From Fomitopsis serialis (taxonomy: Eukaryota; Basidiomycota; Agaricomycetes; Polyporales; Fomitopsidaceae): 64,000 nucleotides of DNA. The translations under genes were made by a program, and so were the position numbers. Positions 47,655 through 62,060 of this stretch are shown piece after piece (within the stretch, counting starts at the first letter, position 1; each line of letters starts with the position of its first letter). Under the pieces are notes generated by a model. It was not told the origin of the DNA and did not search any database. It saw only the letters and a program-made list of their open reading frames with translations. The stretch spans positions 806,001 to 870,000 of the forward strand of contig NW_025954963.1 of the NCBI RefSeq assembly GCF_022376445.1. Direction: 5' to 3'.

Positions 47655-48444
47655 ACAGCCAAACCCTACACTTCACTGCCATTCGACCTACGTGATACCC
47701 CTCAAGCCGCGCGTCCTCCTTACTCTACCTTAAACCCTATCATTATGACCTAGTGCGACTTTTCTCTCTTCTCGAGTTGTATTCCTCTTCTCGACCTGTA
47801 TTTCTCCTTGTCATGTCTCCACGAACTGTACGACCTGTCCCACGGCATTTACGGTATATTAGTAGCAGATTACTAGTAGTAGCGATACTTCACTTCCACG
47901 CATGACATGATTTTAACGTTTGACGTGACGTAGGACATATTCAAACACCTTCGAGCATACGTCTGATTGCCTGTCCCTGTCATGTCGCCCGTTCGAGCCG
48001 TGTATGAGCCGCATCTGCGTCAATGGCCCGCGCTCTGCCATTGCGCGGCGGTGGGTCCGCGCTACAACGTACTCAGCCTCTGACGCGTCGCAGTGATAGC
48101 AGCGCGTGTCATGGATGTCCCAAAGCTTGATCGCCAATCATCATGTGCAGATAGGGACGCTGGATGGACGAATAAGTAAATCAGTGGCCGTCTGTCAAAG
48201 TTGTGGCCGTGCCAGTGGTGGCGGGACCGCCCATGGGCGCCTAATGCCCTTTCAGGAAACTCTTGTTAGGTTACGTAAGACAATCGTCCCCAGGTCGAAA
48301 TGAGCTTGCACCGTCGAGCGCCCTCTCCTCAGACTCCCGCCTCCCTCTCCCCCGCAGAGCGGCGCGGTGTCCTGTCCCCGCTGCCCCCAGCACGCGTCCA
48401 GTGTCTTCTGTAGGATCCTCCTTCACTTGCGACCAACGACCACG
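47655..48444. other. Intergenic region
   Basis: AT-richer 3' sequence of the DUF2235 gene, then a C/T-rich promoter and leader for the kinase gene. No other gene is seen. Confidence 0.5.
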
Positions 48445-49991
48445 ATGTCCGCTGCCGCTGGACCCGTCCGCAAGAAGCGCAACTTCAAGGCTCTCCAGCT
48501 CGATGTCACGAAACCATCAGCATCCCCCACCGAGCCCGCGCCCGCGCCCCTACGCGCCGCGCCCGCTCCGGGGGGCAAGAAACGACCACCGCCGATGACC
48601 CTCAAGGCACCCAAGATCCCGAACAACACCGCCGCCTCTGCCACTGGGGGCGAGAACGGTATGTTGACGGTCGACATCCCCACATCCTCTGCACCACCCA
48701 CGGCCTCGATCTCTGCATCGGAGAACCGCACGAACTACCACAATACCCTGTCGTCGACCCTCGCGAACCTGGATCTGAATTCGGAGCGGAAGTATGACCT
48801 GCGGAACGAGGACCTGCGGGACATGCAAGAGCTCGGGCAGGGCAACGGGGGCAGTGTGAAGAAAGTGGAGCACGTTCCGACTGGGACCATTATGGCCAAG
48901 AAGGTGAGAGTGTCTCGAACGTGCCATCACCCGCCTTGTTTACGCGTCATCTTGACATCCAGATTGTCCTCATCGACGCGAAGCCGTCCGTGCGGAAGCA
49001 AATTCTGCGCGAGCTGCAGATCATGCATGACTGCAATTCTGGGTACATTATCTCCTTCTACGGCGCGTTCATCTCCGATCCGAACATCTGCATCTGCATG
49101 GAGTTCATGGACAAAGGCTCGCTGGATGCGATTTACAAGAAGATTGGGGCCATTGACATTGACGTGGTGGCAAAGGTCGCGCTTGCCGTGCTGGAGGGCC
49201 TCACATATTTGTATGATGTGCATCGCATCATCCACCGAGGTAAGCAGTCGTCCTCGCTTACTCGTGTGCGGAACTGACCGCGCCCAGACATCAAGCCATC
49301 AAACATCCTGTTCAACTCACAAGGGCAGATCAAGATTTGCGACTTCGGTGTGTCTGGAGAACTCATCAACTCGATTGCGGACACGTTCGTGGGGACGTCA
49401 ACGTACATGAGCGTGCGTTGCTATATCTGCCTGTTGGCGTAGCCGTAGCGACCGGATACTAATAACTATTTCAGCCTGAACGTATCCAAGGCGCACAGTA
49501 CACCGTCAAGTCCGACGTGTGGTCATTGGGAATTTCGCTCATCGAGCTTGCTCTGGGCCGCTTTCCCTTCTCCGACTCTGACGGCGATTCGGATCTCTCT
49601 GACTTCGAGGGCACGCTTTCTCCTAGTCGGCCACTGCCGCCTAGGAGGACGCAGGAGGAGAAAGACAAGAAGAAGAAGCGCAAGAGCAAGGGTGTAAGCT
49701 TGCAGGGCGGGGGGATGACGATGAGCATCTTGGAGCTGCTGCAGCATATCGTGAACGAACCTGCACCGCGGCTGACGCCGGAGGGACGGTTCCCGAAGGA
49801 GGCGGAAGACTTCGTCGAAAGTTGTCTGTTCAAGGAGCCTGATATAAGGAAGACGCCTAAAGATCTCCTGGTACGTTCACGGCACTTCATCGTATACCCC
49901 CAGTGCTCACCACATCTTGTAGAAACATCCTTGGGTAGAAAATGCACGAACGTCGACATTTGACCTCGAGGCATGGGCGTCGACGTTCTAA
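48445..49991 (+). CDS. STE7: MAP kinase kinase, Ste7/Fuz7 type
   Basis: Dual-specificity kinase expected to relay the mating and filamentation signal from the MAPKKK to the Fus3/Kss1-type MAPK. Five exons (48445-48903, 48963-49239, 49288-49412, 49475-49870, 49923-49991) sum to 441 residues. The N-terminus carries [11 protein letters not shown], typical of this subgroup and a likely MAPK docking site. Kinase motifs: [18 protein letters not shown], Lys in [70 protein letters not shown] with Ser/Thr at the activation positions, [23 protein letters not shown] Lys-rich, Pro-containing insert (about 40 residues) follows, then [18 protein letters not shown] and KHPWVENA. The intron before exon 4 has a perfect CTAAT-type branch point. 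Which cascade it serves was judged from N-terminal and activation-loop features. Confidence 0.9.
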
Positions 49992-50545
49992 CATGTCCCC
50001 GCTCTCCCGCTCAATCAGCACGCGCATTTGGATCTCTGCGTTGTTTGTACCACAAGCCGTTGCTGGCCCCCCAGCCAAAGCCCGTTATTGGTGCCTGCAT
50101 ATACCCGCAATGTTTCGCCGTTCGTCCGCTGCCGCTGCTGTGCACGCATACCTGGCGACGTCTAACTTCCCGCCCTCGCAGGCGATGTAATATAGATCAA
50201 TATGGGCAATATCGGAACCTCGAATACTCATCAGATACTACAGTGTAAGGACGGGCGTAGGGGAGTGCCAGTGCTTGTAGTTTGTATACTATAGCGTAAG
50301 TTATGGATGCGGAATGGAATGCGTTGTGACTATGGAGGTGAACGGGTGCTGTCGGCGCAAACAGTAGCCAGGTACAGTCTTAAGTTCCTACCGCTTACCC
50401 CGTTTTGACCCCCTTCCCCTCCCAGTGGACCCTCCGCGTCCTCTACCAGCGTTGCTCCCCCTTCTACCTGGCTTCGTGGGCTTCCTGTTCGCCCGAGATG
50501 CTAGAGATGGACCTAAGCATGAGTTTAATATACGAGGCACGGAAA
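49992..50545. other. Convergent intergenic region
   Basis: About 550 bases between the kinase and EAF7 3' ends. No coding region or repeat is recognised. Confidence 0.5.
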
Positions 50546-51268
50546 TCATGGGTTGGCCTTACTTGGGGATCCATCTGCCTCTTCCTCCTCTGCGAAGTCT
50601 GTGCCCGCGTCCGTCCCAGCTGCGACACTGTCTCTGGGAGTGGCAGCAATGCTCTCGTCTCCGCTCTCCTGGGTCAACGCGCTGCTATCACTATCGCCGC
50701 CAATGAGCCCAGCCATATTCTTGAGCTTGCTCCTACCCTTCTTTGATGATCGCGCTGACGGACCGATTGGTATTGGGGAGGGTGCGGGGGAGGTAGACGG
50801 CAAGGACACGCTTCCGCGCATACGTCGCGCGAATACGAGGTTGTCGAACGTGTCTTCTTGCGGGAGCGAATACTCATGCCGGAAGAAGGGGTGCATTGAG
50901 AGGTTGTCTGACGGTGAAGGGGATCGTACAGGTATAGAGGACGGAGAAGGGATGTCATGTATGTCAGGAGGGTCATAGCCGTCTACCTCCTGTCGCGGGT
51001 CAACCGCCAGCGTCCAACGGAAGCAGCTGGCACTTACAATCCCCTCCAGAATGTCCATGTCATAGCAGCTTCGCAGCTTCTCCCATAGGGCGTCCGTAGA
51101 AATGGCCCGACCAGTGTCTCTGAGGATCGCGTTGCGAATAGTGAGGACGTGGAAGTGGCGGTGGAGGCCGACCGGCCTTGCGCGCATCATCGAGCGGAAA
51201 AAGGCGATCTCGCCCTCGACGGTGTCCAGGAAGTTGACGGATCCTTCTCTGGCCTTGATCTCATCCAT
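50546..51268 (-). CDS. EAF7: NuA4 histone acetyltransferase subunit EAF7 (CT20 family)
   Basis: Part of the chromatin-modifying NuA4 complex; it forms the TINTIN submodule with Eaf3 in yeast. Two exons (51268-51038, 50989-50546) give 224 residues. The recognised core is DTVEGEIAFFRSMMRARPVG, LHRHFHVLTIRNAI and ALWEKLRSCYDMDILEGI, which corresponds to the animal MRGBP/yeast Eaf7 region. The segment DGYDPPDIHDIPSP and a Ser/Pro-rich, finally acidic tail (FAEEEEADGSPSKANP) follow. The 48-nt intron is in phase. Length is modest for the family but the conserved part is complete. Confidence 0.82.
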   Translation of the reverse strand: MDEIKAREGSVNFLDTVEGEIAFFRSMMRARPVGLHRHFHVLTIRNAILRDTGRAISTDALWEKLRSCYDMDILEGIVSASCFRWTLAVDPRQEVDGYDPPDIHDIPSPSSIPVRSPSPSDNLSMHPFFRHEYSLPQEDTFDNLVFARRMRGSVSLPSTSPAPSPIPIGPSARSSKKGRSKLKNMAGLIGGDSDSSALTQESGDESIAATPRDSVAAGTDAGTDFAEEEEADGSPSKANP

Positions 51269-52237
51269 CTTGAGAGGTCGCGAGGGCGTGCAGAGAGGAC
51301 AACGGGGAGCACATTCACTGTTTCATTGAGCGGCGGCTGCACGGTGCGGGTGGCGGAGGGACAAACAACCTGCCTTGCGCTTACTGAACGACCGCTGATT
51401 GCCACCACTCCGTGTTTGGCAGGTTCAGTGGGTCGCGCCTCCGCTCCTCTAGCCGAATTCGACCTCCCTCACCTCTTTCTGCGCGAAAACCCATCTTTTC
51501 ATGCTGAAAAGTTGGCGTCAGGCGGCCGTTGTGTGGGTAATGCCCACAGCTCTCGCCTAAGCATGCTGAGGACGTCACTATTGAAATTGTGTCGCTCCCG
51601 CTGCCACGTAGCATTGAGAGTGGACATGGCCTGCAGAGCGGATGCTCAGGCGGACGGCGGTCACTTCTTGTGGTCGGTCTCCTACCTAGACTCTTGGCAT
51701 TGGATAGAGTTGGGCGTTACTAAGCATTTTGGAAGGGCTAGGATCCAGAACATGCAGCACTGGCAAAGATCAGAGCATGTTTCAAGTGCAGATGGCCCAT
51801 CTATTCATATCGATTAGGTGAGTCTTACCGGGTTTCTAAATACTTGATAACACTCGGAGACATTTTCATCGGTTAACAGCTTTGGAGGTCAAGTCGAGGA
51901 CAAGGGGAAAGATTTCCTGGTCGCCGGAGTGATCACAGGACTAGGCGTTGGCCACTCGCGTTGCCAAACAGGGAAAGGTATTTCGGCCAACGTAGCAACC
52001 ATTTCCGGTTTAGGGCGTTTACCTTGTCGCCTAAACATTGGCTCCCGGACCCAAGGTAATGGCCAGACGTGGCCGCCTCGCTTAAGAGATTGTATTTAGT
52101 CTGCTAAACACAGGTCGAACTGCAAAACGCTCTCTTCCCCTACGTCCATACCCTGTACTAGACATATCCCCTTCCGTCTGTCATCGTGCTATCTTCGCTC
52201 TCCACCTCGCTTTATACTGCTATTGCAACCCTCTCCA
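51269..52237. other. Divergent intergenic region
   Basis: About 970 bases upstream of both EAF7 and the RasGEF gene. Short open stretches occur on both strands but none has a recognisable motif. The last 150 bases are C/T-rich leader. Confidence 0.45.
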
Positions 52238-55200
52238 ATGTTCCCTCCTGGCGAGAAACCGAACATTGGCCATCCGACGCGGATGGTCCCTCGAGATACC
52301 GCTAGATCCACTATTACCCCCCTCGACAACAACCCCTACGACAAGATGACTGGCTCTTCACCTCCCTCACGAGCGGGAGTTCCCATCCCCAACCGCAAGC
52401 GTTCTGGCTCGCAGAACAACGGATCAGAGAAGTCCTCCATTCGTGAGTCGCCGCCTCGTCCTCAGGCGTTCGGGCGGGCAGCTGGAAAGGTCCCCGAGCT
52501 TGACCCCTCGTCTATCACGCTCCCGTACCCCATGGGTTCTTCCCCTCCCCGTTCTCCCCCATCTCAGAGGCTGTCCCGCCGCCCCTCCGTGACCTCAACG
52601 ACGATCGTTGGAGATGGCTCCGTTTTCTCCGCTATTCCAACGCAAGATGCGGAGTCGCACTCTCTCACTAGGCGTCCCCATGTTCGGAAGCCCTCTGCCG
52701 ACCAGATTGGACTTGGTCTCAGTCCGTCGCAGTCTCGCGCAACTCCGAGTCAGGACGGTAAGGCGCACGATGGGCACGCCAGAGACAGAAACCAGAGAGT
52801 CCCCGGTGGATCGTGGTCTGCGCAGGACGTCCCGGAAATGGACGCGCAGCCGGCGGATCCGATTCCTCGTCAACGCAGTGGGCCCACTGGAGGTCCTTCC
52901 TATCTGACGGCGAGCAGGCCAATTGCGAAGGTTGACACCCGCGTCCCTCGTGCCTTCCTCTCCCCGTTGGCACAGACACCCATCCAGTTCTCTGATAGCG
53001 GCGGCGAGTGGGACGATGACACTTCCTCGCGTCTTTCCCGCTGTGTCTCGTCGCTGGCTCCCTCCAGGCGCGGAAGTATTGCCCCGGACGTGGACAAGGT
53101 GGAGAACAACATTTTCCCCGTGTTCAAGAACTACTACGAACTCCACGGGGTCGTCTGTCGTCGTGACCTTTCCCGCCTGTCGAGGCAAGCGAAAGTGTAC
53201 TTGGAGCAACTCGTTGAGGCTGAACAGATCGTTGCTGGGTCTGCCGGGTCGATATGCTACGCAGCATCGTACAACACAGCAGCGAAGGCACTCGGCTTTT
53301 CGCGCCAGCTCATGTCGAGCTACTTCGACACCATCGAGGTCCGCGCGAAGGAGAAGAACTGTGACGAGGTGCTCGCGACGGGGTACCAGCTCATGGAGAT
53401 GACCATGTCCAACTTCCGTAACGTCTTGCAGACCGTCGAGCTGGAGAAGGAGATGTCGAACCCCGCCGCAGAAGACTCTGAAACGATAATCTCCACTGCG
53501 GCGACCATTGGTCACGACGTCCCGAAGGCTCCGGCTGAAAAGAAGGCGTCGGTCGAGAAGAAACCTGGCCTCTTTGACCGGATCCGCAAGGTCTCTTTGG
53601 GGTGCATTGCGGCGCTCGACATCTCTTTTCCTCCCACTCCCGTTGCGAAAGCTTCACGCGGACCATACCAGGGCTCGAATGTCACGCTGGAAACCCGAAC
53701 TGTGCGCGAGTCCAGCATCTACACTCCTTCGCTAGCCTCCGAAACGCTCGGCTGGGATTATATGTTCCTGTCGCCCGTGACCGACGGATCGCCCCAGTCG
53801 CTGAACGTCAGAGCCTCTCTGGCCCTCTTCCCCGATGCCGACTCCAAGCGACCCGACCTGCCAACCGTGAAAGAGGAGGAGTTGGACGTCGTTCGTGGGG
53901 AGGACGGTTCCGTCACCCGGGCTACTGTGCGTGGGCTGATCCGCATCTTCACTGAGCCGACGGAGATGGTGAAGAACGACATGGCCGACCTGATCGACGC
54001 GTTCTTCTTGTTCTCACCGACCTTCACGACCGCCCAGGCCCTCTTTGAGTTGATCATGGAGCAAGAAGGCCAGAGACCTCCTCGTGGCCTCAACGAGCAG
54101 CTGTCGACTGCTTGGAAAGTGCGCCACGACGGCACGCGGATCTATGTCGCCCACTTGATCTGCCTGTGGCTCGAGTCTCACTGGGACAAGGGGCTCGACA
54201 AGCAGACCGAGGCCGACCTGCTGGCTCGAATCGGAGTGCTGAGCAGTCGCTTTGCCGCCGACCAAGGTATTCCTGTGGAGATCGCCCACCAGCTCATCGA
54301 CTCCATCCGCAACCGGGGTAGCTGGGCCGACAAGGAGAAGGCGCGTACGGAGGCCAACATCGCCGAAGACATGTACTCCGAGGCGCTCTTCCGCGGGAAC
54401 CTCGACCAGATCGTCTCCGCGCTGACGCGTCCTGAGGACTGGAACGCGCTCGACATCACCTACTTCCACGATGACGGCGGACCCGAGATGATCGCGCGCC
54501 AGCTGACCGCCATGGAGGCGGAGCTGTTCCACAGCTTCCAGCCGCGGGAGCTGATCGAGTTCGAGGACCGCGATTTGCAACGCAAGCTCGAGAATTGGCG
54601 CCAGTTCTCGGAGGCGCTGACCCTCTGGGTGACCAAGAGCGTCGTGCAACACAGCGATGTGACGCTACGCGCGAAGGCTGTGACGGTGTTTGTCACTGTG
54701 GCGGCGGTAAGTCACCCGAGAACTATGCATGCCAGGATGGGGGCTGATTGTGTCGCACCGTTAGGTCTGCAAGTCCATGCGGAACTACAGTTCCGCTCTT
54801 TCGATTTATCTCGGGTTGACCACCGTCCCCGTTAAGCGGCTCATCCTGACGAACGACACTGTCCTGCGATATTTCAAGGACATTCGCGACGAACTAGGCC
54901 AATTCTTCACTGGGCGCTCAAACTTCGTCGAATACCGCGCAGAATTGCCGGTTAATTTGCCGACCGTACCACTTGAGGGTGAGTAATCGCCCGCACTCCA
55001 GGAATGTGGTTCCTAATGGTATTCTGTTGTCGTAGTGACCATACTGAGAGACATCAAGACGAGCCGCGAGATCCTCCTCCATGACGGCAAGTTCACGGCG
55101 CAGCATACGGCAGCACCCACCGAGCAGATGATCGCGCTCAAGTACTATCGCAACATGCGACGGACCATCCGTGGTGAGTATGACCTACCTTTGTCTCCGC

Positions 55201-55442
55201 GTGCTGCTTTCTGACCCTGATCCGACAGACCTCGAGAAGTGCCGCGGCGAGTACACGACCCTCAATAAAGTCGACGTGGTCTACGATTGGATCAAGCACA
55301 ACACTGATCAGTTGAAGGGCAAAGTCTGGGAAGAATGCATAAGTGATTACAAGCAGATGAGGTCGGTTATCGCTGCTGTCGTGTGCATTATCCTGGCTCA
55401 TTGCCTGCTCGCAGTTTGAAGGCCGAACCGTATTTAGACTAA
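52238..55442 (+). CDS. Ras guanine-nucleotide exchange factor
   Basis: A probable Cdc25/Ste6-like activator of a Ras-type GTPase at the plasma membrane. Exons 52238-54706, 54765-54978, 55036-55173, 55229-55361 and 55415-55442 give 993 residues. The N-terminal 300 residues are Ser/Pro-rich with phosphorylatable linkers. Helical region: VFKNYYELHGVVCRRDLSRL and YLEQLVEAEQIVAGSA, through NVLQTVELEKEM. The REM/RasGEF_N part reads VRGLIRIFTEPTEMVKNDMA and DAFFLFSPTFTTAQALFELI. The catalytic part starts GGPEMIARQLTAMEAELFHSFQ-like (53-54 kb) and continues WVTKSVVQHSDVTLRAK, CKSMRNYSSALSIYLGLTTVP, then a divergent C-terminal part. If the last intron is not removed, the frame ends at 55419 with a hydrophobic tail; the spliced end SLKAEPYLD is more typical. 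Confidence 0.85.
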
Positions 55443-55924
55443 TAATGAAGACTCCACCAAGCCGTAATATCCCAAGACCGAAATCGCTCACGACACCGAT
55501 GCCAGGCGCACCTAATATCGTTTCTTGTCTTGCTCTCCTGATCTGCACTGTGCTCTCACCTGCTATTGTTATGTGCGCAGCTATCCAATTGACGCTATCC
55601 CCTCACGATCCTTTGTAGCAGTTACCACACTCCTTACCTCACAGATGTGCTCTCTACTCTCGTTTATTCCGCAGCCTGTATCAAGTAGCACTCTCCCGTT
55701 ATGTTATCAATCAGTTAGACTGGGCCCGATTGCGCCCGAGTTATTGAGACCCGCAAGAACACAAGGAGAAGGCATTAACCATATGTCGTGTTCGAAAGTC
55801 GTGGGTTGGCAATATGGCATAATGCATATACATGGAGATGACAACGGCCGCTCGGTGCCTCGAGCAATCATCATAGCGCCTACCTGCGCAAAGACCCCTC
55901 GCTCCTCGCTACACGCACTACACC
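55443..55924. other. Convergent intergenic region
   Basis: 3' UTR-like AT-rich sequence of the RasGEF gene and of RPL17. No gene is seen. Confidence 0.5.
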
Positions 55925-56766
55925 TTATGCGCGTGCAGCCTCGATCCGTCGGCGGGCAACCTGCCGCCTGTTGAGACCAGGGAAAGAAGTCGCGACGGCG
56001 TCCTTGTCCTTCGCCCGCTCGACCTCCTCGTCGGATGCGCCAAGGATGATCTCGACGTGGCAGGGGTGGCCCTGGTAGGGATTAATGCGACCGTGCGCAC
56101 GGTATGTGCGGCGGCGGGTTTTCTGTCATACGGACAGATGGTTATGTTTCATTCTGTATGATTTGAACGCTATGTCAGACGTACGGGTGCCTGCTGGACG
56201 ACAATGTTCTTAATGTAGAGATCCTCCAAGTCCAGGTTTTTTGCGTCAGCATTTGACTCGGCGTTCTTGAGTAGGCGCACAATGAACTTCACGGACTTCT
56301 CAGGCCAGCGACCTGAAGGAAGGTGAGCGCCGAAGACAAGGGTCGCACTGGCTCTACGCACCCTGAGTTGCCTTGAATTGCTTCGCTTGCGATGCACGCC
56401 CGACACCACCAGAGAAGCGACGGAAGGGAATGACCTGCTTGTGGTCCTTCACGTCGCTGAGGTAAGTGTAGGCCTTGGTCAGCTTGAGACCTGCCCATCA
56501 TCTTCAGACGTCTCCTTTCAACCGCACATTCATACGCTACGCACCAGTCAGAGCCGCCGCAACTTCGCGCATGTTCTTGAAGTGCGTGCGGAGGTACTCC
56601 CCGCGAGCGCGGGAAGCTACAGGGTGATGTTAATATCTCAACCTCTAGACATGGTTGCGCGACGTACTCCTCTCGGGGTTGGGGCGGAGGCGGCGGCGGC
56701 GTAGCGAACTGCCCTCCGACGTTAGCATGGCGCACACGGGCATAGGGACGGCGTATACGCACCCAT
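55925..56766 (-). CDS. RPL17: 60S ribosomal protein L17 (uL22)
   Basis: Core large-subunit protein lining the exit tunnel. Exon 1 is only ATGG (56766-56763), a style common in fungal ribosomal genes; the 54-nt intron leads to [10 protein letters not shown]. Then [131 protein letters not shown] and the end [10 protein letters not shown]. The frame slips by one near 56681-56684 (a C run on the coding strand) between ASAP and NPER. In an essential single-purpose protein this is almost surely a sequence error. Stop 55925-55927. Confidence 0.93.
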
Positions 56767-57228
56767 CTTGAAGTCTTGAAACGTTGGCCTCGGCACGTAC
56801 TGCTTTGCAGGAGGTATGCGAGGCCGGTGGCTGAACTCTATCTGCCACAACTGCATAGCAGCCGGCGATCTCCGGGCAGTGATGTCGGCGCCTGTCGTAC
56901 GTTGTCCACTCCTCGACGCGTCGAGCACTCCCCCGTTGACTCCGCTTCATCGTTGTCTATCCAGTCTGTGCACCGTGTGTGGCGGAATGTTCCCTTTCTC
57001 CTGCTTGTAGCGACGCCCTGATTTCTCTGATCTTGCTTGCCGTCGGCACTTGTTAAATATTCAGTGTGCCTGCTAATTCAGTGATAAGCAGGGATTCCGC
57101 AATGCCGTCTACAAGCCTATCATCTGAGTCAGCAATGGTGTTGGGATGGAAAGTCGCGCGGTGTATATAGGACCGACGGTGAGATTTCTGTCTTCTGGAG
57201 CCCCCTCAAACGCGCCCATCTACGCAGG
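56767..57228. other. Divergent intergenic region
   Basis: Shared upstream region of RPL17 and the M20 peptidase. No gene is recognised. GTATATAGG near 57163 is a possible TATA element for the peptidase gene. Confidence 0.45.
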
Positions 57229-59654
57229 ATGGCATCCGAGAAGGAGCTTCCCATTCACCAATCTGGTGTGAACTCTACCGCTTCTGTAGACCTCAATCTC
57301 GCTCTCCAAGATGGGAATGCTAACTCGCGCAAGTCTCGCGTCGGTGGCGCTCTCCGTATCATTCTTACTCTATGCTGTCTTGCTCTTCTTGCGCCAAGGC
57401 TTCACCTTCAGTGCAAGTCGACTCTGCCTCCATACCGCGCGGCTTTCGAGACTCTGCGGATGAGCGATGTCTGCCCCAGACAGCTCCGATCACACCGTCG
57501 TCATCCTCTGAGTTACTCGAGGTCCTCGAGGCCGAGTTCGCTACTGAGGAGTTCCGGTTGCATGCTTACGGATCACTCAGCGGTGCTATCCAGATCCCGT
57601 GCGTTTCTTGTTCATGAAGTCAGATCATAGCAATATACTGAGCCTCGCATCAAGGACCGAGATGTATGATGACATGGGCACCCCAGGAGAAGATCCCAAG
57701 TGGGATATCTTCGCAGATATGCATGCATACTTGGAGTCACGCTTCCCCCTCGTGTATGTACCCCTCGCTATGTGTGACTGACTCGAGGCGACTGATACTG
57801 CGCAGACATGCGAAATTGACCAAGGCGACCGCGAACACTTACGCCCTGGTCTACCACTGGCAAGGGTCTGACGACTCTTTGAAGCCGATGCTCTTGACTG
57901 CGCACCAAGATGTTGTTCCCGTTGAGCCGTCGACGGCAGACCAGTGCTTCAGCCTCCCTTCTCTGGCTATTATGACGGCAAGTGCACTGTATGCTGCGGG
58001 ATGCGCTGATCGAATGAGTTCCGCTGTAGGCGAATGGATCTGGGGGCGTGGTAGCTGTGACGACAAGCCTGGCTTGATCAGTACTCTGTAAGTTCTCCGA
58101 TTGATGTCACCAGTGTCTGCGATAAACTGTTACTGTTAGGACCACTGTCGAGACGCTCCTGCAAAAAGGATTCCAACCAGCTCGTTCTATTGTACTGGCA
58201 TACGGTATGGACGAAGAACGCGGTGGCCGTGCTGTGAGCATATTCCGCTAGCGATTGATAGGTCTCGTTTTAACCAGTGACGTCGTGCAGGGCGCTACCG
58301 CTATTCGGGACTACCTGCTCGAGCATCACGGCGAAGATTCGTTCTCCATCATTGTCGACGAGGGCGGTGAGTACAGTCATCGCTCGGACCACCGATGCCA
58401 TTGTGACATTGTGTTCAACCAGGCGGATACGCAGTCAGAGGTGACGCGCTCATGTCCAGCCCTGCGGTGGCTGAGAAGGGTAAGCTTGATGCCAGGCTCG
58501 AGATTTCCACACCAGGCGGCCATTCGAGTGTCCCTCCCCGTCACACCGTACGTGGGATCATTCGGTGGTGTACAGGCCCTGTAACGCTGACGGGACGACC
58601 AGTCAATCGGCATGCTTGCTGCGCTGATCAAGCACATCGAGGCGAACCCCCACGTCCCGCATCTGAACCGCACCTCAACGTACTACGCCCAGCTACAATG
58701 TCAGGCAGAGCACGATCCGCTATTCCCCACGAAGTTGAAGAGGTTGGTCAAGAGGTCGCTCAAGAATGACAAGGCTTTAGCGAAGCTCGAAGCGGAGCTG
58801 CTCAAGACCGACGCTATGTTTGGGCCTCTTGCTGGGACGACGCAGGCGGTTGATATCATACATGGAGGCGTGAAGTCAAACGCACTGCCTGAGAACGCGT
58901 ACTTCATCATGAACCACAGGATTGACAGTGTCGGGTACGTGAATTCTACGACGCAGAGAAAGGCACGGGGATCATCTAAACGTCACACCAGCTCGGTCGA
59001 CACCGTAAAATTACACATCGCGCAGACAGTAGGACCGACGGCCAACAGTTTCAACCTGTCGGTGGATGCCTTCGGTGTGCAGTATGGCGACCTCAGCGAG
59101 GAATCGGCTTTCGGTCATCTGCAGATGTCGGACGCGTATGGCACGCAGCTCGAACCTGCGCCGGTTACACCGACCTTCGGAAGCGGCCCCTACGAGCTCT
59201 TGGCTGGTGCTGTGATCGGCGCCTTGAGCACTTCCAACAGAACCGGCATACCAAAGAAGGTTTCATGGCTCCGAGTCTTCGACGGGTGCGTCGGATGCTC
59301 TATGTGAACTCGAAGCACCTGACCGTGTCTTCTATTGACAGGTAACACGGGTGTGTGCACAATAGCCACATATATGTGGCATATCTGACTGTTTCGTAGA
59401 CACGAGGCACTACTGGAAGCTAACGCAGCACATCTTCCGCTATGGACACGTTGGCCGCGATGATCACTTCAACGGAGCGCACACGGTGAATGAAGGTATG
59501 CGTTATCTCCAAACTCTGTGACAGCGTACTTAACGGTTACGGTAGCTTGCCGGGCGGAGGGCTTTTGGAGGTTATCCGCTTCCACACGCGACTAATACTT
59601 AATGGCCATGATTCCCCCTCCTCGAGTAGAGCATTATCCGTGCGCTATCTCTAG
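57229..59654 (+). CDS. CPS1: M20-family vacuolar carboxypeptidase S-like peptidase
   Basis: Zinc metallopeptidase (Gly-X carboxypeptidase type), expected in the vacuole lumen as a type II membrane protein. The N-terminus has one hydrophobic anchor (GALRIILTLCCLALLAPR). Metal and catalytic motifs: LLTAHQDVVPVEPSTADQ, PPFSGYYDGK, WIWGRGSCDDKPG, VLAYGMDEERGG and IIVDEGG. Then LEISTPGGHSSVPPRHTS, GMLAALIKHIEANPHVP, VDIIHGGVKSNALPENAYFI, NHRID, and GNTDTRHYWKLTQHIFRYG with NGAHTVNE near the end. Introns are short and mostly in phase. Frame breaks: near 57945 (after TADQ), around 57990-58030, and at the TTTT run 59563-59566 before EVIRFHTRLILN. Two are simple one-base losses; the middle junction I could not resolve. 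All key residues are present, so I regard it as functional with errors rather than a pseudogene. Confidence 0.85.
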
Positions 59655-60642
59655 GCAATCGCACGTCGTCGTCTGCGAACCTCGCAGCTGTCCTCGCCTT
59701 GGCGGAACTCTCATTGTTTGCCGTCTTGATTAGTGAGAGCTGAAAGCTAGCGACGTATTCATACAGTCGACTTTGTAACGCGTCACGCAGCCTTGCGCTG
59801 CTGCGTGCAGTGGGTGTCTAGATGCATTTCTGATTGCACTTCGAAATATTGGACGATGCAGTGGCGCACGGTCCATTTGTCCGCGAGGCAAGTATCACAC
59901 TGGATGGTGACTGGCATCCGTACGGACCCGACATTGGGTCGTGGTTGGTATGCAATGTTACGATCATCACGCTGAGTGTGGTTAGGGACGCCGAGCGTGG
60001 GACATCGACAGCTCTGCAGAGCTCGGAGGCGAAGCTTCAGACGACTGGAGGATGCGCCGGTCACCGATGCTCTTCCCGCCAGACTCCTCGCGCGCTGGAA
60101 GAGCTGCGCATCTAGTATCGTCCTCTCCGCGGTTGCTCCGCGTCCTACGCCTCCACGAACTCGCCTGCCTCCGGATCCTCATCTGCGAGACGCCGACATA
60201 TGCGACATCGCGTGGTCCATTTTCTGTCGGTCATGCCCGCGCTGCACCTCCCCGGTCTCATCAGGGGTGAGCTGGTCCCTACGATAGACACGGCTCGCCA
60301 GCCTCTGCGGTCATCCCGAGTCCGGATGGAACCAGCCATGCCCAGCGGTGCGTATCTCCACGTTGATTTCGTATGACTATGCTTGCATGAACTATATATA
60401 GGCGAACTAATCTAATGAGAAGCTATGTTGCATGCAAAAACGGTTTGATCACCGTGCAATGCAAGAGCAGAGCCCGATCCTTACCATCAGTCTCCAAGCC
60501 TCCAGCCCAAGCCCGACTACGTGCGGATTCTTCTGACGTGGTATTCATGTTCTGCAATGTCTAGTCTACGGTATCCAGCCCATCTATGTACTGACCAACA
60601 TCCCCGATCGAACGAGACGCGCGCTCTAGAAGCCCACAGCCG
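59655..60642. other. Convergent intergenic region
   Basis: Nearly 1 kb. Open stretches at 59834-60115 (plus) and 60145-60339 (minus) have no family motif or clear splice sites. I see no supported gene. Confidence 0.45.
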
Positions 60643-62060
<1,418 letters not shown>

